Of a stretch of 9,931 nucleotides of DNA, positions 1 through 7,697 are shown piece by piece. The stretch spans positions 1 to 9,931 of the forward strand of contig CAYOUE010000121.1 of the NCBI GenBank assembly GCA_964407075.1, written 5' to 3'. The stretch is from JAHQVI01 sp964407075 (GTDB lineage: Bacteria; Pseudomonadota; Alphaproteobacteria; Rhizobiales; Rhodomicrobiaceae). Made by a program: the position numbers and the translations under genes. Positions within the stretch are counted from its first letter, which is position 1. Each line of letters opens with the position of its first letter. The notes below the pieces were generated by a model. The model did not search any database. It was given only the letters and a program-made list of their open reading frames with translations, and was not told the DNA's origin.

Positions 1-851
1 TCAAGGCCGTGTCCTTTGTCGGCTCGACCCCGATCGCGCAATACATCCATCAGACTGGCACGATCAACGGCAAGCGCGTACAGGCTCTTGGCGGGGCGAA
101 AAACCATATGGTCATCATGCCCGACGCCGATCTGGACATGGCGGCCAACGCGCTGCTCGGGGCGGCCTACGGCTCGGCCGGCGAACGCTGCATGGCGATC
201 TCGGTCGCGGTGCCAGTGACCGACGCCGTCGCCGACGCGCTCATCGAGAGGCTGGTTCCGAAAGTCGAAGCGCTCAATATCGGCCCTGCTACCGATCCAA
301 AAAGCGACATGGGTCCGCTGGTGACGGCGCAGCACCTGGATAAGGTGCGCGGTTATATCGATACAGGCGTCGAGGAAGGCGCAAAGCTCGTCGTCGACGG
401 TCGCGGCTTCCGGCAGACCAAGCAGGGCTATGAGAACGGCTATTACATCGGCGGCTCGCTGTTCGACCAGGTGGAGCCGCACATGAAGATCTATCAGGAC
501 GAGATATTCGGCCCTGTCCTGTCCGTCGTGCGGCGCAACAGCTACCAGGACGCCGTCGATCTGATCCACGGCCACAAATACGCCAACGGCACGGCGATCT
601 TCACCCGGGACGGCGACACCGCCCGCGCCTTCAGCCAGGACATCGAGGTTGGCCTCGTCGGCATAAACGTGCCGATTCCCGTGCCGGTCGCATATCACTC
701 CTTCGGTGGCTGGAAAGCGTCGATCTTCGGCGATCACGCGATGCACGGCATGGAGGGCGTGCGATTCTACACGCGCATCAAGACGACGACGACGCGCTGG
801 CCGACGGGGCAGCGGCTCGACGCGCAGTTCACAATGCCGACACTCGGCTGA
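1..851 (+). CDS. mmsA: Methylmalonate-semialdehyde dehydrogenase (CoA-acylating), 5'-truncated
   Basis: This is the C-terminal 282 residues of a protein usually near 500 residues; the start lies upstream of the window and the first whole codon is at base 3. The family converts methylmalonate semialdehyde (and malonate semialdehyde) with CoA and NAD+ to propionyl-CoA or acetyl-CoA, in valine, pyrimidine and inositol breakdown in the cytosol. Visible motifs are VSFVGSTPIA of the NAD-binding fold, QALGGAKNHMVIMPDADLD, the catalytic cysteine in GSAGERCMAISVAV, the IYQDEIFGPVLSVV segment, and the C-terminal HSFGGWKASIFGDH followed by GVRFYTRIKTTTTRWP, which is characteristic of the family. The usual ALDH general-base glutamate is absent (ALGGAKN instead of ELGGK), as expected for CoA-dependent members. 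The gene ends in TGA at 849-851 and converges with hemW. Identification is strong; only substrate breadth is uncertain. Confidence 0.95.
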   Translation, partial: KAVSFVGSTPIAQYIHQTGTINGKRVQALGGAKNHMVIMPDADLDMAANALLGAAYGSAGERCMAISVAVPVTDAVADALIERLVPKVEALNIGPATDPKSDMGPLVTAQHLDKVRGYIDTGVEEGAKLVVDGRGFRQTKQGYENGYYIGGSLFDQVEPHMKIYQDEIFGPVLSVVRRNSYQDAVDLIHGHKYANGTAIFTRDGDTARAFSQDIEVGLVGINVPIPVPVAYHSFGGWKASIFGDHAMHGMEGVRFYTRIKTTTTRWPTGQRLDAQFTMPTLG

Positions 852-864
852 CGCGGGAGCGGGA

Positions 865-877
865 GGCGCGAAGCGCC
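865..877. other. Small GC hairpin between convergent mmsA and hemW
   Basis: In the 55-base gap between the two convergent stop codons, GGCGC (865-869), GAA loop and GCGCC (873-877) form a perfect 5-bp stem. It lies 14 bases after the mmsA stop. There is no T-run on either side, so it is at best a weak or factor-dependent bidirectional terminator. Short GC dyads are common by chance in DNA this rich in G and C. Confidence 0.2.
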
Positions 878-906
878 GGTCGAGAGGGCAGCCATGCGTG
901 GGCCGT

Positions 907-2088
907 TCAGGCCGGGCTTGCGGCACCATCTGCGGGTTCTAGGCCCTCGGCGAGGGCCGCAACCAGCCGGTTCAGCACCAGCCGCCCGGCTGCAGTTGCG
1001 CGCAGGACGCCATCGTCGGCAACAGGCGCGATCAGCCCGTCACCCGCAAGCGGCTCCCGTGCCGACTGCGCCACCTCATGCCCCGTCAGCGCGCGCAGGC
1101 GACGGAGCGGCAGCCCCTCGGCGAGCCGCAGCCCCATCATCAGCATTTCCTCCGCCTCTTCGAGCCGGCTGAGCCGCTCGCGCTGGACAAGGCCGTGCCC
1201 GTCGCGGCGCACCCGCGCCGCCCATCCCGCCGGATCGCGTTCGGCCGACAGAGCAAGCCGCCCGTCCGGCGCAGCGATCCGCCCATGCGCGCCGGGGCCG
1301 ATGCCGGCATACTCGCCGTAACGCCAATAAAGCAGATTGTGCCGCGCCTCCTCGCCAGGGCGGGCGTGGTTGGAAATTTCGTAGGCCGGAAGCCCTGCCG
1401 CATCGCAAAGCTCTTGCGTCACTTCGTAGAGCGCTGCAGCGTCGTCATCGCCAGGCACGCGCAGCTTTCCGGCTTCATGCAGGCGGTAGAAGGCCGTGCC
1501 CGGCTCGATGGTAAGCTGATAGAGCGAGAGATGCCCGGCGGCGAGCGCGAGCGCGCCTGACAGTTCGGCGCGCCACTCGTCCGGCGTCTGGCCGGGGCGC
1601 GCATAGATCAGGTCGAAAGATACGCGGGAGAAATGGCGGTTGGCGATCCCGACCGCGGCGCGGGCTTCGGCGGCGTCATGCAGCCGGCCGAGGAAACGGA
1701 GCTGATCGTCATGAAGCGACTGAACGCCAAGCGAGACGCGATTGACGCCCGCCGCGCGGAACCCCGCGAAGCGTCCAGCCTCCACGCTCGATGGGTTGGC
1801 CTCCAGCGTAATCTCGGCGTCCGCAGCAACTGGCCACATGGCTGCGATCGCGTCCAGAATTTGCCCTGCCGTCTCCGGCTCCATGAGCGAAGGCGTGCCG
1901 CCGCCGAAAAAGACGCTGGATACGTTTCGCCCCGGCGCAAGTCCTGCGTAATACGCCAACTCCCGAAGGATGGAGGAAAGATAGCCTGCCTCGCTGAGAT
2001 CCCGCTTCACATGCGAGTTGAAATCGCAATAGGGGCACTTGGCCGCGCAATAGGGCCAGTGGATGTAGATGCCGAAAGCCGTGTCCAT
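907..2088 (-). CDS. hemW: HemW, radical SAM haem chaperone (HemN-like)
   Basis: The product is a 393-residue cytosolic radical SAM protein of the HemW group, long annotated as oxygen-independent coproporphyrinogen oxidase but known in other bacteria as a haem chaperone that delivers haem to respiratory enzymes. The cluster motif is C14-AAK-C18-PY-C21-DFNSH. Phe follows where true HemN has a fourth Cys, which points to HemW rather than the oxidase. Other visible motifs are FFGGGTPSLM (60-69), EANPSS (96-101), GVQS (121-124), ARPGQTPDEW (163-172), YEISNHARPG (236-245) and HNLLYWRYGEYAGIGPGAHGR (250-270, typical HemW). The C-terminal domain (about 300-393) looks like the HemN_C type. I chose ATG at 2088 because homologues begin just before the xxYIHWPYC motif; the open frame runs on to 2253, but that stretch overlaps the pump gene in another frame. 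It lies 55 bases downstream of the RND gene on the same strand and converges with mmsA. The start has only a poor Shine-Dalgarno sequence. Confidence 0.93.
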   Translation of the reverse strand: MDTAFGIYIHWPYCAAKCPYCDFNSHVKRDLSEAGYLSSILRELAYYAGLAPGRNVSSVFFGGGTPSLMEPETAGQILDAIAAMWPVAADAEITLEANPSSVEAGRFAGFRAAGVNRVSLGVQSLHDDQLRFLGRLHDAAEARAAVGIANRHFSRVSFDLIYARPGQTPDEWRAELSGALALAAGHLSLYQLTIEPGTAFYRLHEAGKLRVPGDDDAAALYEVTQELCDAAGLPAYEISNHARPGEEARHNLLYWRYGEYAGIGPGAHGRIAAPDGRLALSAERDPAGWAARVRRDGHGLVQRERLSRLEEAEEMLMMGLRLAEGLPLRRLRALTGHEVAQSAREPLAGDGLIAPVADDGVLRATAAGRLVLNRLVAALAEGLEPADGAASPA

Positions 2089-2089
2089 G

Positions 2090-2105
2090 ACGCCTATATA
2101 GGCGT
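2090..2105. promoter_or_regulatory. 16-bp perfect palindrome abutting the hemW start
   Basis: ACGCCTATATAGGCGT is a perfect palindrome that ends one base before the hemW ATG. It covers the only possible ribosome-binding purines (AGG, minus strand) and the candidate -10 box. It could be an operator for a dimeric regulator or an RNA hairpin (6-bp stem, AUAU loop). A further CGCC at 2110-2113 can pair with GGCG at 2101-2104, giving a competing dyad. No known binding motif is recognised. Confidence 0.45.
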
Positions 2106-2123
2106 ATATCGCCCCGCTGGAAA
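2095..2123 (-). promoter_or_regulatory. Candidate hemW promoter, possibly giving a leaderless mRNA
   Basis: On the minus strand TTTCCA (2123-2118; 4 of 6 matches to TTGACA) is followed by a 17-base spacer and TATATA (2100-2095; 4 of 6 to TATAAT). The hexamer ends six bases before the A of the hemW ATG, so transcription would be expected to start at or next to the start codon. This would explain the poor Shine-Dalgarno sequence. It rests on consensus matching only; read-through from the pump gene is the alternative. Confidence 0.35.
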
Positions 2124-2143
2124 ACGGGCTCTGCGCATGTCGC

Positions 2144-5100
2144 CTATTCCGCGGGCTGCTGCGTCCCTGCCCTTTTCGGCGCAAACCGAGAATGCGCCTT
2201 CTCGCGCAGGGTCTGGAACAGCACATAAAGTCCGGGGATGAGGAAAATTCCAAAGCAGCTCGCCGCGATCATCCCGCCGAAGACCGACATCGCGACAGCC
2301 TGCTGCGTCGCAGCCCCCGCCCCGCTGGCGGTGACAAGCGGTATCAGCCCGCAAATGAAGGCGAAGGACGTCATCATTACGGCGCGGAAGCGCAATCTCG
2401 CCCCTTCCGCCGCAGCCTCGGCTACAGGGCGGCCGGCGCGGCGCTGCTCCATCGCGAACTCCACGATCAGAATGGCGTTCTTCGCCGCCAGCGCGATCAG
2501 CACGACAACGCCGATCTGGGCGAATATGTTATTGTCGAGACCGGAAATCTTCAGCGCCGCCAGCGCGCCGAACAGACCCACCGCGACCGAGAGCAGCACA
2601 GCGAGCGGGATCGTCCAGCTTTCATAGAGCGCGACGAGGAAAAGATAGGCGAACAGAAGCGCCAGCACGAGGATCGAAGCCGTCTGACCGCCCGCCTGCT
2701 TCTCCTGCAGCGCGGTTCCGGTCCATTCGAAGCCGTAGCCGGGAGGGAGCGCAGCTTGCGAAAGCTGTTCCATGGCCGCGATCGCCTCACCGCTCGACCG
2801 TCCCGGCGCCGGGCCGCCCTGCAGCGTGACCGAGCGAAGATTGTTGTAGCGGATGATCGAGGCCGGCGCGGTCAAGAGACTTGCTTCGGCAAAGGCCCGC
2901 AGCGGCACCAGATCGCCGCCTGACGAGCGTACCCTCACGCGGAAGATGTCTTCCACATCCATCCGCTCCTCGCCTTCGGCCTGCACCTTGACCTGCCATG
3001 TGCGTCCGAACTGATTGAAGTCGTTTACGTAAGCTCCCCCCATTGCAGCCTGAAGCGTGGAGAAGATGTCGCTGACCGAGACGCCGAGGGTCTGGGCGCG
3101 TTCGCGGTCGATCTCAAGATACACCTGGGGCGTGCTCGCGCCGTAAGTAGTAAAGACGCCCGCAAGGCGCGGATCGTCCTGTGCGGCGAGCATGAGGCCG
3201 CGGGCGACGGCTGCGATCTCCTCGGGAGGCGCGCCGGAAAGGCTTTGAAGCTGGTATTCGAAGCCTGAGCCGTTGCCAAGGCCGGAGATCGGCGGCAGGT
3301 TGAATACGAAGATGTTGGCCGCCGCGATCCGCTGGAACGCTTGGCGCAATTCCCCGAGCGCCGCGAATACCGAAAGCGCGGCGTCCTTTCGTTCCTCGAA
3401 CGGCTTCATGGTGACGACCAGCATCGCCTTGTTCGGCAGGGACAGGCCGTCCAGCAGGCTGTAGCCGCCAACGCTGAAGACGCTTTGCGCCCAGGGCCGC
3501 GACAATACGATCCGCTCCGCTTCTTCGAGCACGGCCTGTGTGCGGTTGACCGAGGCCGCGTCGGGAAGCTGGACTTCACCCATGAACGCGCCCTGATCCT
3601 CCTCTGGCAGGAAGCCGGTCGGCACCGTCCCGTTCAGAAGAACGGCGCCGCCGACAAAGCAGAGAAGCACCGCCACGGTCACAATCATACGCCGCGCGAT
3701 CCGGCCGACCACATAGGCGTAGCCGTCCCTACCGCGGTCGATGCCGCGCTGGATCATGGCGACGAGCCGCATCGGTTTCTGGCCTGGCTTCAGAAGGATT
3801 GAGCAGAGCGCGGGCGAGAGCGTCAGTGCGTTTACCGCCGAGATCAGCATCGCCACGGACACCGCAACTGCGAATTGCTGGTAAAGCTGGCCGGTAATGC
3901 CGGGGATGAAGGCGGTCGGCACGAAGACCGACAGCAGCACGAGCGTGATCGCGATGATGGGTCCGGTGATCTCCGCCATCGCCTTGTTGGTCGCCTCGGC
4001 CGGCGTCAGTTCCGGCTCGTGCGCCATCTTGTGCTCGACGGCCTCGACGACGACGATGGCGTCGTCCACGACGATGCCGATAGCGAGGATCAGCGCCAGC
4101 AGCGAGATGGTGTTCGCGGAAAAGCCGAGCGCCAGCATGGCCGCGAACGCGCCGACCAGCGCGACCGGCACGGCGATGATGGGGATGAGCGCCGCGCGCA
4201 GCGTGCCGAGAAACACGAAGACGACGATGCCGACGAGGATGAACGCTTCTATGAGAGTGTGCTTGACCGACTCGATCATCTTGTCGACGAATACCGTTGT
4301 GTCGTACATGATCTCGGTCGCGACGCCCTCAGGATAGAGCGCCTGCATCTCCTCAAGCGTCTTGCGCACCGCCTCGGCGACGGCGATGGCGTTCGCGCCA
4401 GGCGCCTGATAGATGCCGATCCCCGCGCCGGGCTGACCATTGTAGCGCACGAAGGCGTCGCTCGATTTCGCGCCGAGTTCGACGCGGCCTAGATCCCGGA
4501 TGCGCAGCAGACCTCCGTCCGAAGTCGCGCGAACGGCGATGTTCCCGAACTCCTCCTCCGACTCCATCCGCCCGCGCGTAGTGATGTTGAGCTGAAAGTC
4601 GATGTCGGCGGCGAGCGGCGCGGCCCCGACCCGCCCCACGGCCGCTTGCGCGTTCTGCGATTCGATTGCGCTGACGACTTCCTGCACGGAAACGCCGAGG
4701 CTGGCCATGCGCTCCAGATCCAGCCACACGCGCATGGCGTATTCCTGCGCGCCGAAGAGGCCGGCCTCCCCTACTCCCGGCACGCGCGCGAGACGGTCGA
4801 TCAGGGTGATGGTGGCGAAATTGGTGAGAAAGAGCTCGTCGCGCGAGCCGTCAGGCGAATGGATGGCGATGACCTGGAGGAGGGAAGAGGACTGCTTCTT
4901 GACCGTCACGCCGAGACGCTGCACTTCGGGGGGCAATTGCGACGTCGCCTGATTAACCCGATTCATGACGTTCACGGTGTTCAGATCTGGATCGGAGCCG
5001 ACCTCGAAGCTGACGGTGAGATCGTAGCTGCCGTCGCTGCCCGAATTCGACTTCATGTAGATCATCCTGTCGACGCCGTTCACCTGGCCTTCGATGATCT

Positions 5101-5290
5101 GGGCGACGCTGGCTTCGACGTCGGCGGCGGACGCGCCGGGATAGGTGGCCTTGACGCTGACCTGCGGGGGGACGATTTCGGGAAACTGCGCAACGGGAAT
5201 GACCGAGAGCGCAATAAGGCCCGCTACGGAGATGACGATGGAGATGACGAAGGCGAGCCGGGGCCGCCGGATGAAGACGGCGGAGATCAT
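2144..5290 (-). CDS. RND multidrug efflux pump, inner-membrane transporter (AcrB/MexF-like, HAE1)
   Basis: This is a 1048-residue proton-driven transporter, essentially the length of AcrB (1049). Members form inner-membrane trimers that export drugs, dyes, bile salts or other hydrophobic compounds through an adaptor and a TolC-type channel. Visible features are TM1 at about 9-29 (RRPRLAFVISIVISVAGLIA), VAQFPEIVPPQVSVKATYPGA before the first periplasmic porter domain, TM2-6 at about 340-500, and the second periplasmic loop at about 555-870. TM8-12 follow at about 871-1025. The proton relay is intact: D409 and D410 in GIVVDDAIVVVEAVEHKM, K937 in LAAKNAILIVEFA, arginines at 965-969 and T974. Motifs such as YAMRVWLDLERMASLGVS and TTRGRMESEEEFGNIAVR recall MexF/OqxB more than AcrB itself. 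The start overlaps the adaptor stop by four bases (ATGA), implying translational coupling. Substrates cannot be read from the sequence. Confidence 0.96.
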   Translation of the reverse strand: MISAVFIRRPRLAFVISIVISVAGLIALSVIPVAQFPEIVPPQVSVKATYPGASAADVEASVAQIIEGQVNGVDRMIYMKSNSGSDGSYDLTVSFEVGSDPDLNTVNVMNRVNQATSQLPPEVQRLGVTVKKQSSSLLQVIAIHSPDGSRDELFLTNFATITLIDRLARVPGVGEAGLFGAQEYAMRVWLDLERMASLGVSVQEVVSAIESQNAQAAVGRVGAAPLAADIDFQLNITTRGRMESEEEFGNIAVRATSDGGLLRIRDLGRVELGAKSSDAFVRYNGQPGAGIGIYQAPGANAIAVAEAVRKTLEEMQALYPEGVATEIMYDTTVFVDKMIESVKHTLIEAFILVGIVVFVFLGTLRAALIPIIAVPVALVGAFAAMLALGFSANTISLLALILAIGIVVDDAIVVVEAVEHKMAHEPELTPAEATNKAMAEITGPIIAITLVLLSVFVPTAFIPGITGQLYQQFAVAVSVAMLISAVNALTLSPALCSILLKPGQKPMRLVAMIQRGIDRGRDGYAYVVGRIARRMIVTVAVLLCFVGGAVLLNGTVPTGFLPEEDQGAFMGEVQLPDAASVNRTQAVLEEAERIVLSRPWAQSVFSVGGYSLLDGLSLPNKAMLVVTMKPFEERKDAALSVFAALGELRQAFQRIAAANIFVFNLPPISGLGNGSGFEYQLQSLSGAPPEEIAAVARGLMLAAQDDPRLAGVFTTYGASTPQVYLEIDRERAQTLGVSVSDIFSTLQAAMGGAYVNDFNQFGRTWQVKVQAEGEERMDVEDIFRVRVRSSGGDLVPLRAFAEASLLTAPASIIRYNNLRSVTLQGGPAPGRSSGEAIAAMEQLSQAALPPGYGFEWTGTALQEKQAGGQTASILVLALLFAYLFLVALYESWTIPLAVLLSVAVGLFGALAALKISGLDNNIFAQIGVVVLIALAAKNAILIVEFAMEQRRAGRPVAEAAAEGARLRFRAVMMTSFAFICGLIPLVTASGAGAATQQAVAMSVFGGMIAASCFGIFLIPGLYVLFQTLREKAHSRFAPKRAGTQQPAE

Positions 5291-6423
5291 TGCAAGGCCG
5301 CCCTCGCGCCGGACGCCGGACCCGACAGGGGCTGCGGATCGACCTGCGCGCCCGGCCTGACCTTCTGCTGTCCCTGCACGATCACGCGGTCGCCAGCCGA
5401 AAGGCCATCCGTCACGGCGACGAGGCCGTCGCGCTTGACGCCCAGAGTGACCGACCGGCGCTCGACCTTGTTGGCGTCGTCGACGATATAGACGTAGTGC
5501 CCGCCCTGATCCAGCGCCACCGCAGACATGGGTATCGCCGTCACCATCGCCGGCGAGGCACGCTCGATAACAACCCGCACGGTCTGACCGTCGGTCAGTG
5601 CGTCGCCCGGATTGTCGAACACTGCGCGAAGAAGCTGCCCATCCGTTCTGGCGTCGGCCTGCACATCGATGAAGTCGATAGTACCCGCCGCGTCGAGAAA
5701 ACTGCCGTCGGCGAGCCTTGCACGCACGGTAAGCGGCGCTCCTGTCTCGGTGCGGCGCGCCTCGAGCAACTCGGCCTGAGTCACGGAAAACAGCACGTAA
5801 ATCTTATCGGAGCGGACAAGAGTTGCAAGCACGCCTGTCTCCGGCCCGACGAGATTTCCGACCGTCAAGGAAGCCCTGCCGATTCTGCCGGAAATAGGCG
5901 CCGTGATCCGGGTGTAGGACAGGCTGATCTCGGCGTCCTGGACTGCCGCTTTCGCTTCCAGGACACTGGCGCGCGCCCGTGCTTCGGCGGCTATGCGCGT
6001 ATCGAGTTCTGCGACGGAGGCGACTTCCTTGCCTTCAAGCGATCTGTACCTTGCAAGCTGGGCTTCAGCGTTCTTCAGCGTTGCCTCCGCCGCGGCAAGC
6101 TGGGCCTTGCGCTGGGCGAGCGCCGCCTCGAATGGCTCGCGTTCGAGCTCGAACAGCAACTGACCTTTTTCAACCCTGTCCCCCGCCTCGAAATGCCGCG
6201 CGGTCAGAAAAGCCTGAACGCGCGCACGCAGATCGACTTTTTCGATCGCCTCAACCCTGCCGATAAACTCGACCTGACGGCCAAGCGGCTTGTTTTCCGC
6301 GGGCGCAACAAGGACAGCGGGTGCTGTAGAGGGCGTCTGCGCGCTGACTGCGACCAGCAGCATTGCGAGGCTGACGGCCGCCAGCAATATCGCCAGAAAC
6401 AGGCTTATGGGCTTGAAGTCCAT
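5287..6423 (-). CDS. RND efflux periplasmic adaptor (membrane fusion protein, MexE/AcrA-like)
   Basis: This 378-residue adaptor would link the RND pump encoded just downstream to an outer-membrane channel. A hydrophobic N-terminal segment (about 7-28, LFLAILLAAVSLAMLLVAVSA) acts as an export signal or anchor. There is no cysteine in the whole protein, so it is not a lipoprotein like AcrA; possible cleavage is after AVSA. The barrel-sandwich (lipoyl-like) domain has its halves at about 62-98 (VDLRARVQAFLTARHFEAGD, KGQLLFELE) and 173-210 (ITAPISGRIGRASLTVGNLV). Between them is an Ala/Glu/Arg-rich alpha-hairpin coiled coil (about 98-170). The beta-barrel domain covers about 208-290 and the membrane-proximal domain about 290-365 (AIPMSAVALDQGGHYVYIVD, GDRVIVQGQQKVRPGAQV). 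ATG at 6423 is supported by GGAGG at 6430-6434 with a 6-base spacer. No regulator gene is adjacent. Confidence 0.95.
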   Translation of the reverse strand: MDFKPISLFLAILLAAVSLAMLLVAVSAQTPSTAPAVLVAPAENKPLGRQVEFIGRVEAIEKVDLRARVQAFLTARHFEAGDRVEKGQLLFELEREPFEAALAQRKAQLAAAEATLKNAEAQLARYRSLEGKEVASVAELDTRIAAEARARASVLEAKAAVQDAEISLSYTRITAPISGRIGRASLTVGNLVGPETGVLATLVRSDKIYVLFSVTQAELLEARRTETGAPLTVRARLADGSFLDAAGTIDFIDVQADARTDGQLLRAVFDNPGDALTDGQTVRVVIERASPAMVTAIPMSAVALDQGGHYVYIVDDANKVERRSVTLGVKRDGLVAVTDGLSAGDRVIVQGQQKVRPGAQVDPQPLSGPASGARAALQ

Positions 6424-6429
6424 GATGCG

Positions 6430-6434
6430 CCTCC
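6430..6434 (-). promoter_or_regulatory. Ribosome-binding site of the efflux adaptor gene
   Basis: GGAGG on the minus strand lies six bases before the ATG at 6423, which is near-ideal spacing and fixes the start. It is the strongest Shine-Dalgarno sequence in the window. The pump gene has none of its own and relies on the overlap with the adaptor stop. Confidence 0.8.
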
Positions 6435-6528
6435 GTGAGAGAACGGACGGCGCAACCTTAGCGGGATTTCGTTAACGCTTTACGCCTTTCGGCTGCATCG
6501 GTTGTACGGATGGTGACCGGAAAGTCGC

Positions 6529-7581
6529 CTAGCTTGCAAGTAAAGCGCGCAGCGACGCCGCCGCCTCGCGGACGCCGGCCTCGTCAATGTCGAGATGGGT
6601 GACGGCGCGCATGGACGTCCGGTCCCATGCGCCGATGCGCACGCCACGCTCCAGAAGGCGGCGCGAGATTTCGGCGGGATCCAGCCCGGTCCCGCTCGTG
6701 TCCATGAACACCATGTTCGTCTCGACATTAGCGGGATCGACACCGAGGCCGGGAATGTCTGCGATCAGAGATGCGAACAATCTGGCGTTGGCGTGGTCTT
6801 CGGCAAGCCTTTCGACATGGTGGTCAAGTGCGTAAAGACCTGCCGCAGCAATGATTCCCGCCTGCCGCATCGCACCGCCGAAACGGTGCTTCCAGACATT
6901 GGCCTCGGCGATGAACTCGCGCGAGCCTGCCAGCACGCCGCCTACCGGACAGCCCAGTCCCTTGGACAGGTCTATCCAGACGCTCTCGAAGCCATCGGCC
7001 AGATCGCGCGTACTGACGCCGGAGGCAATGGCGGCGTTCAGCAGGCGCGCCCCGTCCATATGCGCAGCGAGGCCTTGAGCGCGCGCTTCGGCGGCGACGG
7101 CGCGCAGAACTTCGTGCGGCCAGACCGAGCCGCCGCCGCCATTGCTCGTGTTTTCCACCGAAACGAGCCGGCTGCGAGGGGATTTCACGCTCTTGTAGCG
7201 TATGGCGGCGGCCACATCCTCCGCGCCGAAAATTCCGCGCGGGGCATCGATAGCCCGGATGAAGCTGCCCGCAAAGACAGCCGCACCTGCACTTTCCGTA
7301 CCCAGAATATGCGCATTGGCAGCCGCAATGATCTCATCGCCCGGGCGGCAGTGAACCGCAATGGCGATCTGGTTGCACATCGTGCCCGACGGCAGAAACA
7401 ACGCCGCCTCCTTGCCGAGCAGCGCCGCCGAACGCTCGACAAGCGCGTTGACAGAGGGGTCTTCTCCGCGCTGCTCGTCGCCGACCTGAGCCTCGGCCAT
7501 CGCCATGCGCATTCCTGGCGTTGGGCGGGTGGCCGTGTCACTGACAAGGTCGATACGGGGCGCAGTGTTCTGCTGGCTCAT
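6529..7581 (-). CDS. ltaE: Low-specificity L-threonine aldolase (PLP-dependent)
   Basis: This 350-residue fold-type I PLP enzyme cleaves L-threonine or L-allo-threonine to glycine and acetaldehyde in the cytosol; the family length is about 330-350. Visible features are the N-terminal IDLVSDTATRPTPGMRMAM (10-28), EDPSVNALVERSAALLGKEAA (40-60), LFLPSGTMCNQIAI (61-74), H91 and E96 in HILGTES, VENTSNGGGGSVWP (142-155), the cofactor-binding D176 and R179 in HMDGARLLNA, and the Schiff-base lysine K207 in DLSKGLGCPVGGVLAGS. The more usual ENTHN reads ENTSN here, so the His is replaced by Ser. The frame stays open to 7710, but I chose ATG 7581 because the conserved domain begins ten residues later and GGAG (7588-7591) sits six bases upstream. 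The adaptor gene follows after 105 bases on the same strand. A beta-eliminating lyase or phenylserine aldolase of the same superfamily is the main alternative, and the gene symbol is by analogy. Confidence 0.9.
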   Translation of the reverse strand: MSQQNTAPRIDLVSDTATRPTPGMRMAMAEAQVGDEQRGEDPSVNALVERSAALLGKEAALFLPSGTMCNQIAIAVHCRPGDEIIAAANAHILGTESAGAAVFAGSFIRAIDAPRGIFGAEDVAAAIRYKSVKSPRSRLVSVENTSNGGGGSVWPHEVLRAVAAEARAQGLAAHMDGARLLNAAIASGVSTRDLADGFESVWIDLSKGLGCPVGGVLAGSREFIAEANVWKHRFGGAMRQAGIIAAAGLYALDHHVERLAEDHANARLFASLIADIPGLGVDPANVETNMVFMDTSGTGLDPAEISRRLLERGVRIGAWDRTSMRAVTHLDIDEAGVREAAASLRALLAS

Positions 7582-7587
7582 GATGTG

Positions 7588-7591
7588 CTCC
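7588..7591 (-). promoter_or_regulatory. Ribosome-binding site deciding the threonine aldolase start
   Basis: GGAG on the minus strand, six bases before ATG 7581. It supports this start over upstream in-frame codons that would add up to 43 residues with no similarity to the family's N-terminus. Confidence 0.65.
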
Positions 7592-7697
7592 GATAAGGCG
7601 CTGCGGAACGCTTGTCCGCCTGTACGCGCCCTATCGCAGATTTCCGTGGCCGCAGGCAAGCCGTTTGCAGCGGATAACGGACAATGCGGCGCGCCGG

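Noticed and set aside
2089..2253. N-terminal extension of the hemW frame up to 2253
   Set aside because: It overlaps the end of the pump gene in another frame and lies upstream of the normal HemW N-terminus.
3875..4492. + strand open frame rich in Asp, Arg and His opposite the RND pump
   Set aside because: The composition mirrors the hydrophobic transmembrane codons of the pump read backwards; no independent evidence.
5290..6438. Long + strand open frame (382 codons) opposite the efflux adaptor
   Set aside because: It is an antisense shadow of a strongly conserved gene; the Arg/His-rich composition and lack of any motif are typical of GC-rich codon bias.
6470..6477. CGTTAACG palindrome upstream of the efflux adaptor gene
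   Set aside because: Only eight bases, with no recognisable promoter around it and no adjacent regulator; could easily be chance.
6595..7596. Long + strand open frame (333 codons) opposite the threonine aldolase
   Set aside because: The minus-strand gene has clear PLP-enzyme motifs and a ribosome-binding site; the antisense frame has neither.
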